NCBI GenBank assembly: GCA_900549005.1
Contig: URMT01000095.1
Coordinates: 1 to 5,930 of the forward strand
Direction of reading: 5' to 3'
Origin: an uncultured Eubacteriales bacterium
GTDB taxonomy: Bacteria; Bacillota; Clostridia; Christensenellales; Borkfalkiaceae
DNA length: 5,930 nt
Part shown: positions 1-5,810 of the stretch, piece by piece
Layout: each line of letters starts with the position of its first letter
How positions within the stretch are numbered: position 1 is the stretch's first letter
The notes under the pieces: model-generated
What the model saw: only the letters and a program-made list of their open reading frames with translations
The model's database searches: none
Told to the model about the DNA's origin: nothing
Made by a program: the position numbers and the translations under genes

Positions 1-1139
1 TTTGTCTTGGTCTGACCCTCGAACTCCACGTTGTTCATCTGGACGGTCAAAACGGCGGTGAGCCCCTCCTTTATGTCGTCCACGATAAAGGGCGCGTCCT
101 TAGCCTTCAAAATGCCGTTGGAACGGGCATAGTCGTTGACCGATTTCAAAAGTCCGTTGCGAAATCCCGTCTCGTGATAGCCGCCCTCGACGGTGGAGAT
201 GTTGTTGACGAAGGAGTATAAACTTTCGGTCTCTTCCTTGGTGTGGCAGATGGCGAACTCCACCTTTACTTTGCCCGTGGGAAAGCCCTTTACGGTGATA
301 TCTTTGACCGCCGAATAATAGAGCGGATTCTGATAGGCCTTTGCCTTGTCGGCATTAAGATAGTTTACGAAGTCCACAAGGCCGCCGTCGTATTTGTAGC
401 TTACCGGCTCCCTTGCGGGCAGCTTTTCCTTTACCTCTTCGCCGTCCTCGCCCGCAGTTGTGCGATATAAAACGCGCTCGTCCTCAAAATTTATGCGCAC
501 GCCCTTGTTTAAAAAGGCGAGCTCTTTTAAGCGCTTCGATATAGTATCGTAGTTCCATTCAACCGTTTCAAAAACCCTGTCGTCGGGCATAAACCGCACG
601 AAGGTGCCGCGCACGCCCGCCTTGGCGCCCGTATCCTTCAAGGGACCTTCGGGCACGCCGCACAGCCACTTTTTGTTCTTTGCGTCGTACGACGAGGAAA
701 AGCGCATTGTGTATACCTTGCCGCGGCACACTTCGACTTCCAGCCAGCGCGAGAGCGCGTTGGTGACCGAGGCGCCCACGCCGTGCAGTCCGCCCGAAAA
801 GGCGTAGTTGCCCTCGTCGAACTTGCCGCCCGCGTGCAGTTTGGTGAAAATGAGCTCCACGCCCGAGATGCCCGCCTTTTTGTTTATATCGGTGGGCATA
901 CCCCTGCCGTTGTCGCGCACCGAGGCCGAGCCGTCTTTCCAGAGTTTTACGGTAATTTCGTCCGCGTAGCCGTTGGCGGCCTCGTCGATGGCGTTGTCTA
1001 CAATTTCCCAGAGGATATGATGCAGTCCCCTCGCGCCCGTAGAACCGATATACATACCGGGGCGGACGCGCACCGCCTCTAACCCTTCGAGTATTTTAAG
1101 GTCGTCGGCATCGTAGCCGCTGCTCTTTTTTACTGCCAT
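1..1139 (-). CDS. parE: Type IIA DNA topoisomerase subunit B, ParE/GyrB type (3' end outside the window)
   Basis: This is the ATPase subunit of a type IIA topoisomerase, which pairs with a GyrA/ParC subunit to pass one DNA duplex through another using ATP. Seen: 379 codons from ATG at 1139, open to the window edge, about 60% of the usual 630-650 residues. The GHKL ATPase is intact: RPGMYIGST (26-34), EIVDNAIDEA with catalytic Glu45 and Mg-binding Asn49, DNGRGMP (76-82), and the ATP lid GGLHGVG (116-122). The transducer domain ends at EFEGQTK, whose Lys378 corresponds to the ATP-contacting lysine of GyrB. The TOPRIM and C-terminal parts lie outside. The start is supported by GGAG (1153-1156) and AGGA (1142-1145) upstream and by a promoter. 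The N-terminus (LKILEGLEAVR, then TGARGLHHILWEIVDN) resembles ParE of Gram-positives more than housekeeping GyrB, but the two are hard to separate without the rest. The family call is near certain; ParE versus GyrB is inference. Confidence 0.93.
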   Translation of the reverse strand, partial: MAVKKSSGYDADDLKILEGLEAVRVRPGMYIGSTGARGLHHILWEIVDNAIDEAANGYADEITVKLWKDGSASVRDNGRGMPTDINKKAGISGVELIFTKLHAGGKFDEGNYAFSGGLHGVGASVTNALSRWLEVEVCRGKVYTMRFSSSYDAKNKKWLCGVPEGPLKDTGAKAGVRGTFVRFMPDDRVFETVEWNYDTISKRLKELAFLNKGVRINFEDERVLYRTTAGEDGEEVKEKLPAREPVSYKYDGGLVDFVNYLNADKAKAYQNPLYYSAVKDITVKGFPTGKVKVEFAICHTKEETESLYSFVNNISTVEGGYHETGFRNGLLKSVNDYARSNGILKAKDAPFIVDDIKEGLTAVLTVQMNNVEFEGQTKT

Positions 1140-1169
1140 TTTCCTTTCACTTCTCCGCTATGTACAAAA

Positions 1170-1199
1170 TTGACACAAAATGTTATTATCTCCTATTAT
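1170..1199 (+). promoter_or_regulatory. Possible opposing promoter on the plus strand
   Basis: On the plus strand, a consensus -35 TTGACA (1170-1175) is followed after 18 bp by TATTAT (1194-1199), a five-of-six match to the -10. It overlaps the -10 of the minus-strand promoter. It would fire towards the repeat and the 3' end of the surface-protein gene, where I see no plus-strand gene. It may be a chance product of AT-rich promoter DNA, or a source of antisense RNA. Confidence 0.25.
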
Positions 1200-1226
1200 T
1201 ATACCATATCTTGTGGTCAATTGCAA
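1198..1226 (-). promoter_or_regulatory. Sigma-A-type promoter of the topoisomerase gene
   Basis: Read on the minus strand: -35 TTGCAA (1221-1226), a 17-bp spacer, then a perfect -10 TATAAT (1198-1203) preceded by TGG, an extended -10. Transcription should start near 1191, giving a leader of about 52 nt before the ATG at 1139. A TTGACC lies inside the spacer but is only 11 bp from the -10, too close to act as its -35. Confidence 0.8.
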
Positions 1227-1276
1227 GGCGTAAAACAAATTTGCGGACAATATTATTGAAAAACAGGGCAGCTCAA

Positions 1277-1293
1277 AGTATAAAGTTTATACT
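1277..1293. repeat. 17-bp perfect palindrome upstream of the topoisomerase promoter
   Basis: Two perfect 8-bp arms, AGTATAAA and TTTATACT, flank a single central G. The site lies about 50 bp upstream of the -35 of the topoisomerase promoter, between that promoter and the repeat element. The size and symmetry suit a dimeric DNA-binding protein, but the position is further upstream than a classical repressor site. I cannot match it to a known regulator. Confidence 0.4.
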
Positions 1294-1332
1294 CCGCAAC
1301 CATCATCCTGACCGAGAAACGCACACACCGGT

Positions 1333-1452
1333 TGTCATTTCGACTAAGGGAGCAGCCCGCACGGAGAAATCTCTTGTCTGATAATTTTTTTGAGATTTTT
1401 CGACTGCGCTCGAAATGACATTGGGGGGGGCTTGCGCTTAGTCGAAATGACA
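1333..1452. repeat. Palindromic intergenic repeat (MITE/REP-like, 'TGTCATTTCGACT' type)
   Basis: Perfect 16-bp inverted repeats (TGTCATTTCGACTAAG at 1333-1348 and its complement at 1437-1452) bound a 120-bp non-coding element. A third, inverted TGTCATTTCGA lies at 1410-1420. An inner stem pairs GAGAAATCTC (1364-1373) with GAGATTTTTC (1392-1401), nine of ten positions matching. The unit 1333-1420 therefore folds as a long hairpin, and 1437-1452 looks like the remaining end of a second unit. An 8-G run (1423-1430) joins them. Repeats with these words, translating as CHFERSR-type peptides, are scattered between genes in many bacterial genomes (from memory). There is no transposase and no clear target-site duplication. 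It lies between the surface-protein terminator and the topoisomerase promoter, where insertion would be harmless. Copy number elsewhere cannot be seen here. Confidence 0.8.
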
Positions 1453-1478
1453 AAGCACTGAAAGAGTAAAAACGGCAT

Positions 1479-1509
1479 AAAAAATTCCCGTGCCGTGCGG
1501 CACGGGAAT
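1479..1509 (-). terminator. Rho-independent terminator of the surface-protein gene
   Basis: A perfect 11-bp stem pairs positions 1499-1509 with 1484-1494 around a four-base loop. On the minus strand it is followed by six T residues (1479-1484, the first paired with the stem base). It begins about 40 nt after the stop codon at 1550. The plus-strand side has a weaker T-rich tail, so some bidirectional activity is possible. Confidence 0.92.
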
Positions 1510-1549
1510 AATGCTTTTTAATTTTTGACGGTCTTCGTACTGCTGCGCT

Positions 1550-3901
1550 TTACTTCTTGTTTATCTTCTTTCTTGCAGACACGCGCTTTACCGCCTTATC
1601 GTCTATCTGGTCGATATCGCCCTTATCCTTGGGCTTTATGACTACTAGCAGAATGATGCCGATGAGGGCAGCGCCCGCAACGCAAAGGAGCACTACCGAA
1701 GCAACGTTGTTTTGCAGCCAGTCGCTCTCGCCGTATAAAGGTTCGGCGGCGGCAGACGCGCTTATCGCCATATAGCTGGTCAGCGCCGTGGTCTGGTATA
1801 CGTTGTCAACGGCCTCCATCCTTATTACATAGAATGCGTTGTCGTCCTGGGGAACGAAGTCGAGCGAATCGGGGTCCCACGCATATTCGGAATAGCGCTC
1901 GTAATCCGCGTCGGTCTCTTCAAGCGAATCGAGGGCGGGAATGCTTTCGAAGTATTCCCTGGTGTCGGGATTGGTGAACAGCTCTTCTACCCTGCTTATG
2001 AAGTCGGAGTAGGTAAGGCGTTCCTGAGTGTCTTCAAAGTATGCGCCCCTGTTGAACAGGTAGAGCGTGTAAGACGTGGAGTACTTATCGGAAAGGCCCG
2101 TTATGTCGAAATCGGGAGCCGAATATTCGGTGCCCACAAAGCCTATCTCCTGGCCCTTGGGGGCGGTGACGGAGAGACCCGCATAGTTTACGCTGAATTC
2201 GTATACGGGAATCTTGCCGTTGAGGTCGCTGTTTATGGAATCTTCGAGGAAGGCCGTAAGGTCGCCTGTGGTAAATTCAACCAGCACGGGCTGATTGTTT
2301 TCGTCGCAAATTATGTTGCCTTCGTCGTCGCGGTCGATATAATACATATCGTTGCCTGCGGCGTCGGTAACATAGATTACAAACCTGTAAAGTCCGTCGT
2401 ATTGAAGCTCTATCGAAAGTTCGTTATACGAAAGGTTGGTGGAAGAGCTTACCTCGGTCTCTCTGCTTATATAATATACGGAAAAGCTGAGGTCGCGGTA
2501 GGAAGTTACGTTGTCGGAAACAAAGCCTTCGTAGCTGGGCAGGTAGAAATAGTTGCCGTCGCCCGCCGTGGCGTTCTGTTCTGTAAGAGCCTCGTCAACC
2601 AAATCCTGGTAGCTGAGTTCGTTGACCTCGCTTTCCGCATAGCCTACGCCCTTGGCGTCGGTAGTGGCCATAATGAAGTCGTAAGACTGTCCGTCGCCCC
2701 CTTCCACCGTATAGCGGAACTCTTCGGGAACGTACCATTCAAGGAAAACTTCGTCAGAGATATTGCCCGTCGCGGTGCTGTCCTGCACAGACAGGTATAC
2801 CTTTACGAGGCACTGCGCCGTGAAATCGGTATTGCCTGAATTGTCGGGTTCGTAGGCGTCGTCGCCGCGGATGACGGGCGAAGCCTGGCTGCCCGAAACG
2901 GAAGTGAAATGCCCGTCTTCGGTATTGTTGAGGTCGCCGCCTTCAACGTACGAATTTTTAAGCACGTAGTAATTGAGCGTAGACCTGGGGCTGGTTGCAA
3001 GCATATCTATTACGGTGTAGTCGATATCAATCGAACGGCCGTACGAGAGCGTGGTCAAATCGCCCGAAAGGCATACCACGGGAGGAGTGTCGTCCTTAAC
3101 GATGCGGGCGCCCTCTTCGCCGCTCAATTCGAAACTCTGTTCATTGAACGAATAAAGCGCCATTGTGGCAGGGCCGCCCTGCGCGCTGTAAGTTACGGGA
3201 ATTACCGAAGAACTTGTGGAAGATACGTAGTTTGCGTAGCTGCCGCCCACGTTTGCAAACGTGCCGGTAACGGTGTTGTTTTCCGCGTCGGAAAGGGAAA
3301 CGCTGTAAGCGCCCTCGTTATAGCTTGTGAATTCAAAGGTCAGCCTCGACGCGTCGAGAGCCGTTCCGCTCTCCTTTATGCTCGTTATTTCCGCTGCGCG
3401 GGCGTCTGCTTCTTCGGGAAGGGGTTCGCCTATCTTGGCGTATACCATACCTTCCTCATCTGCGGCGATGAGCGTGACGTAGTTGGAAGTAACGCCGTCT
3501 TCGGTCTGCGTATACTGCTGCGACTGGAATCTTACGGTGAAGGTTTCGAAGCCGACGTCCTCAAAGCCGAACTCGGTGGAAAGGAAGCCCTCGCGGTTGC
3601 CTGTGAGGTTGCCCTCGTCGTCCTTCACCCCGCTGAACCAGTGGTAGGCAAGGTTCTTTCTGTAAGTCACCGCGCTGTCGTCGTCGGCGAAAGAAAATGC
3701 CGTATAATAGCTGCTGCCGACCTGCTGTTCGGTTACGGCAGCCTGGTTGGCTACGTAGAAGTAGTTGCTGCCGGTAAGATTTATGTCTCTTTCTGCGTCG
3801 GCAAAAGAAGCGCCCCCCAAAAGAAGAGTCGCCGCAGAGAAAAGCGCCGCGATGAACACGAACGCCAACGTGATTAAAGAAAATTTCCTGTGTCTGGTCA
3901 T
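1550..3901 (-). CDS. Secreted, membrane-anchored Ig-like surface protein of unknown function
   Basis: I do not recognise this 783-residue protein as a named family. Seen: a signal peptide (basic MTRHRK, hydrophobic core about 8-30, likely cleavage after Ala34 or Ala36), a long acidic, Tyr/Ser/Thr-rich, beta-rich extracellular part, one transmembrane helix (about 733-755), and a 28-residue cytoplasmic tail with a very basic end (KRVSARKKINKK). Topology is therefore type I. There is no LPxTG motif, so it should not be sortase-anchored. Residues 40-265 look like a beta-sandwich. From DDTPPVV (270-276) an Ig-like module begins, and another ends near YRFVIYVTDAAGN (505-517), a phrase typical of bacterial Ig/cadherin-like folds. 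A further beta-rich module covers about 565-715. There is no catalytic motif. Ligand binding, adhesion or cell-envelope structure is possible, but that is inference. The start is supported by GGAG (3908-3911) six bases before the ATG. It is transcribed alone, from its own promoter with a long structured leader. Confidence 0.9.
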   Translation of the reverse strand: MTRHRKFSLITLAFVFIAALFSAATLLLGGASFADAERDINLTGSNYFYVANQAAVTEQQVGSSYYTAFSFADDDSAVTYRKNLAYHWFSGVKDDEGNLTGNREGFLSTEFGFEDVGFETFTVRFQSQQYTQTEDGVTSNYVTLIAADEEGMVYAKIGEPLPEEADARAAEITSIKESGTALDASRLTFEFTSYNEGAYSVSLSDAENNTVTGTFANVGGSYANYVSSTSSSVIPVTYSAQGGPATMALYSFNEQSFELSGEEGARIVKDDTPPVVCLSGDLTTLSYGRSIDIDYTVIDMLATSPRSTLNYYVLKNSYVEGGDLNNTEDGHFTSVSGSQASPVIRGDDAYEPDNSGNTDFTAQCLVKVYLSVQDSTATGNISDEVFLEWYVPEEFRYTVEGGDGQSYDFIMATTDAKGVGYAESEVNELSYQDLVDEALTEQNATAGDGNYFYLPSYEGFVSDNVTSYRDLSFSVYYISRETEVSSSTNLSYNELSIELQYDGLYRFVIYVTDAAGNDMYYIDRDDEGNIICDENNQPVLVEFTTGDLTAFLEDSINSDLNGKIPVYEFSVNYAGLSVTAPKGQEIGFVGTEYSAPDFDITGLSDKYSTSYTLYLFNRGAYFEDTQERLTYSDFISRVEELFTNPDTREYFESIPALDSLEETDADYERYSEYAWDPDSLDFVPQDDNAFYVIRMEAVDNVYQTTALTSYMAISASAAAEPLYGESDWLQNNVASVVLLCVAGAALIGIILLVVIKPKDKGDIDQIDDKAVKRVSARKKINKK

Positions 3902-3916
3902 AACCTGCTCCGAAAA

Positions 3917-4030
3917 GGCTTGGTTTTGTTTTTTATCGAATAACGGGCGCGGCTGCGCCCTGCCCGCGGCGCGTCAGCCGCAGGAAAAACCGTAATTTGC
4001 GTGCGCAGACGGCGTTTAAGCCGCCAAGCC
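3917..4030 (-). ncRNA. Candidate structured 5' leader (cis-regulatory RNA) of the surface-protein gene
   Basis: The predicted leader (about 4040 to 3902) can form a closing helix between GGCTTGG (minus strand, 4030-4024) and CCAAGCC (3923-3917), seven perfect pairs plus a possible G-U. Inside it are a 4-bp hairpin (4010-4023), an 8-bp GC-rich hairpin (3963-3984, one G-U), a 6-bp perfect hairpin (3945-3960, loop AGCC) and a weak 4-bp hairpin (3933-3943). The closing helix ends five bases before the GGAG ribosome binding site. A closed junction next to a ribosome binding site is typical of cis-acting RNA. I cannot match it to a known riboswitch class. The pairing is read by eye; its function is inference. 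Confidence 0.4.
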
Positions 4031-4046
4031 CGAAACTTACCGTTTA

Positions 4047-4075
4047 AGTTTACTATTAAAAAAAGTATTTGTCAA
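4047..4075 (-). promoter_or_regulatory. Promoter of the surface-protein gene, embedded in the upstream terminator
   Basis: Read on the minus strand: consensus -35 TTGACA (4070-4075), a 17-bp spacer that includes the T-tract of the upstream terminator, then -10 TAAACT (4047-4052), four of six matches. The start should fall near 4040, leaving a leader of about 139 nt. It is the only good promoter in the gap between the pseudouridine synthase and the surface-protein gene. Confidence 0.7.
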
Positions 4076-4105
4076 ACGCTTTTGTTTGCGCCCGGCAAAT
4101 ACTTT
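4058..4105 (-). terminator. Rho-independent terminator after the pseudouridine synthase gene
   Basis: On the minus strand, AAAGTATTTG (4105-4096) pairs perfectly over 10 bp with CAAATACTTT (4071-4062). The loop between them can form an inner CAAAC/GTTTG stem. Seven T residues follow (4064-4058), three of them part of the stem. It starts 27 nt after the stop codon at 4133. The stem is AT-rich, so termination may be only moderate. Its 3' arm contains part of the next promoter's -35 box. Confidence 0.75.
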
Positions 4106-4132
4106 GCAATTTTTCACATTTTTATGCGGTTT

Positions 4133-4828
4133 TCACGCTTTGACGTCTATGTGAAACAATTTCCACGGCCTTTCGGCAAGCGGAGGTTCGGCAATGAATT
4201 TAAGCCGCTCGCCCGTGGTGGGGTGCGGGAAAGAGAGCGAATAGGCCCAAAGCGCCAGCTTGCCCTTTACCGCCGCCGCGCCGCCGTAGCGCATATCGCC
4301 GTAGACGGGCGCGTTTATCGCCGCCGTCTGCACCCTTATCTGGTGCGTCCTGCCCGTGTGCAGCTTTATTTCGGCAAGCGAAAGCCCCTCGCACTCTTCA
4401 AGTATATTATAGTCGAGCGAGGCGAACTTTGCGCCCTCCTCCGTCTGAGTGCAGACGTATACCATATTGTTTAGCGAGTTTTTGCGCAGATAATTTTCGA
4501 GCGTGCCGCTCTTTCTGGAAGGCGAACCGCACAGCACGGCAAGGTACTTCTTTTCAAACCCGCCGCTTTTGAGCTGTTCGGAGAGCCTTGACGCCGCCTT
4601 GGATGTCTTTGCGTACACCATAACGCCGCCCGTGGGACGGTCGAGCCTGTGCACGAGCCCCACAAAGGCGTTGCCCGGCTTTGCGTACTTTTCCTTTATA
4701 TATCTGCCCACGCAGTCAAACAGGTTGTCGTCGCCCGTGGAATCGGGGCAGCAAGCCACGTTCTGCGGCTTCAAAACAACTATTATGTGGTTGTCTTCGT
4801 ATAAAATCACCAAATCGTCACAAGTCAT
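4133..4828 (-). CDS. RluA-family RNA pseudouridine synthase, short form without S4 domain
   Basis: It isomerises specific uridines to pseudouridine in rRNA or tRNA in the cytoplasm. Seen: 231 residues, with the beta-strand start ILYEDNHIIVVLKPQNV (8-24), the catalytic motif HRLDRPTGG (60-68) with nucleophile Asp63, FEKKYLAVL (91-99), and HTGRTHQIRVQ (157-167). No S4 RNA-binding domain precedes the catalytic domain, so this is a compact RluA-type form rather than the full-length RluD/RluC architecture. The target base cannot be read from the sequence. It lies 67 nt after the methyltransferase gene on the same strand, with no convincing promoter between, so co-transcription is likely. The ribosome binding site is weak (GGATGGTG, about 5 bases before the ATG). 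An upstream ATG encodes six codons in another frame whose TGA overlaps the real ATG. The family call is firm; substrate and operon membership are inference. Confidence 0.95.
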   Translation of the reverse strand: MTCDDLVILYEDNHIIVVLKPQNVACCPDSTGDDNLFDCVGRYIKEKYAKPGNAFVGLVHRLDRPTGGVMVYAKTSKAASRLSEQLKSGGFEKKYLAVLCGSPSRKSGTLENYLRKNSLNNMVYVCTQTEEGAKFASLDYNILEECEGLSLAEIKLHTGRTHQIRVQTAAINAPVYGDMRYGGAAAVKGKLALWAYSLSFPHPTTGERLKFIAEPPLAERPWKLFHIDVKA

Positions 4829-4877
4829 AAAACACCATCCGTCATTCGTTTGTAAACGGCCTTTTCAGCCCGAAAGA

Positions 4878-4893
4878 GCGGCACATATGCCGC
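4878..4893 (-). other. Short hairpin in the methyltransferase-pseudouridine synthase gap
   Basis: A perfect 6-bp stem, GCGGCA/TGCCGC, with a four-base loop begins two bases after the methyltransferase stop codon at 4896. No T-tract follows, only a TCTTTC stretch, so it is not a convincing terminator. It may protect the 3' end of an upstream mRNA segment or partly reduce read-through. Confidence 0.35.
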
Positions 4894-4895
4894 AA

Positions 4896-5774
4896 TTACT
4901 GCCCTTTGAAGGTGGCCAGCCCGGAACAGCCGCAGGGAAGACAGATGCCCTCTTCGGTGGGCAGGCCCAGCTCGTACGCGTCTGTTTCCGCGCCCCTTTC
5001 TTTGAGCGCGAGCGTGAGAATATTTTTTATAACCGTGGGCTGTAAACCGGTTGTGTAGCTGTTGACAAGCACGAACAGCGGGTTTTCAGAAAGTACCTGC
5101 GCGCACGTTGCAACAAAATCGTACACGTCGTCCTCTATCTTCCAGGTTTCGCCGCCCGGGCCCCTGCCGTAGCTCGGAGGGTCCATTATAATGGCGTCGT
5201 AGCGGTTGCCGCGGCGTATTTCCTTTTTTACGAACTTGAAGCAGTCGTCTATTATGTAGCGTATGCCGCTCTCTATGCCCGAAAGGCGCGCATTGCGGCC
5301 CGCGCGCTCAACCATTCCCTTTGCCGCGTCTACGTGCGTGACCAGAGCGCCGCTCTTTGCGCAGGCAACCGAGGCACCGCCCGTGTAGGCAAACAGGTTT
5401 AAAACCTTAATCTCCCTTTCGGGGAAACGCGCCCTGCGCTCTTCGATTAAAGCGCGCATACCGTCCCAGTTGGCGGCCTGTTCGGGGAAGAGCCCCGTAT
5501 GTTTGAAGCCCATAGGCTTTACTATAAATTTAAGGTCGCCGTAGCAAATCTGCCATTCTTCGGGCATCGGCTTGCGGAACTGCCAGCCCCCGCCGCCCTT
5601 GTTGCTGCGGACGTATACGGCGTTTATATCCTTAAAGGAATACAAATCGCGCGAAGGGCGCCATATTACCTGCGGGTCGGGGCGCAGAAGCACGACTTCG
5701 CCCCAGCGTTCCAGCTTCATACCGTCGCCCGTGGCCAATACCTTATAATCTTTCCATTTATCCGCAACTTTCAT
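4896..5774 (-). CDS. Class I SAM-dependent methyltransferase, RlmI/RlmK-like (probable rRNA methyltransferase)
   Basis: It probably methylates a base in rRNA using S-adenosylmethionine; the exact target is unknown. Seen: 292 residues from ATG at 5774. An N-terminal beta-rich part (about 1-90) carries YKVLATGDGMKLERWG and RPDPQVIW, followed by GLFPEQAANW (94-103). The Rossmann domain has SAM motif I VLNLFAYTGGAS (124-135), HVDAAKGMVERA (147-158) with acidic Asp149, DD at 176-177, and motif IV DPPSYGRG (198-205). The C-terminus carries a cysteine-rich CLPCGC (278-283). It lacks the N-terminal PUA domain of E. coli RlmI. The reading frame stays open to 5927, but the extra 51 codons contain the promoter and look like non-coding DNA, so 5774 is the better start. 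No Shine-Dalgarno precedes it, and the promoter position implies a leaderless mRNA. It is probably the first gene of an operon with the pseudouridine synthase. Confidence 0.92.
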   Translation of the reverse strand: MKVADKWKDYKVLATGDGMKLERWGEVVLLRPDPQVIWRPSRDLYSFKDINAVYVRSNKGGGGWQFRKPMPEEWQICYGDLKFIVKPMGFKHTGLFPEQAANWDGMRALIEERRARFPEREIKVLNLFAYTGGASVACAKSGALVTHVDAAKGMVERAGRNARLSGIESGIRYIIDDCFKFVKKEIRRGNRYDAIIMDPPSYGRGPGGETWKIEDDVYDFVATCAQVLSENPLFVLVNSYTTGLQPTVIKNILTLALKERGAETDAYELGLPTEEGICLPCGCSGLATFKGQ

Positions 5775-5781
5775 AGGCGAA

Positions 5782-5810
5782 ATTATACACCAAAACGCAC
5801 AGATTGTAAA
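5782..5810 (-). promoter_or_regulatory. Promoter of the methyltransferase gene, giving a leaderless transcript
   Basis: Read on the minus strand: -35 TTTACA (5805-5810, five of six matches), a 17-bp spacer, then a perfect -10 TATAAT (5782-5787). Only seven bases (TTCGCCT) separate the -10 from the ATG at 5774, so transcription should start at the first base of the ATG or one base before it. Confidence 0.75.

Noticed and set aside
1253..1453. 66-codon minus-strand ORF with CHFERSRKIS
   Set aside because: It is the translation of the palindromic repeat. Peptides of this type recur because the repeat does; it is not evidence of a gene.
2909..3877. 322-codon open frame on the plus strand, antisense to the surface-protein gene
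   Set aside because: The product is Arg/Val/Ala/Gly-rich with no domain, typical of the shadow frame of a well-supported gene. The minus-strand protein has a signal peptide, a transmembrane helix, a ribosome binding site, a promoter and a terminator.
3945..3984. The two GC-rich hairpins as terminators
   Set aside because: Neither is followed by a T-tract on the minus strand, and a proper terminator already lies at 4058-4105. They fit better as parts of the leader structure.
4001..4474. 157-codon plus-strand ORF across the promoter region and the pseudouridine synthase gene
   Set aside because: It crosses the terminator/promoter module, is Arg-rich, and is antisense to a gene with clear catalytic motifs.
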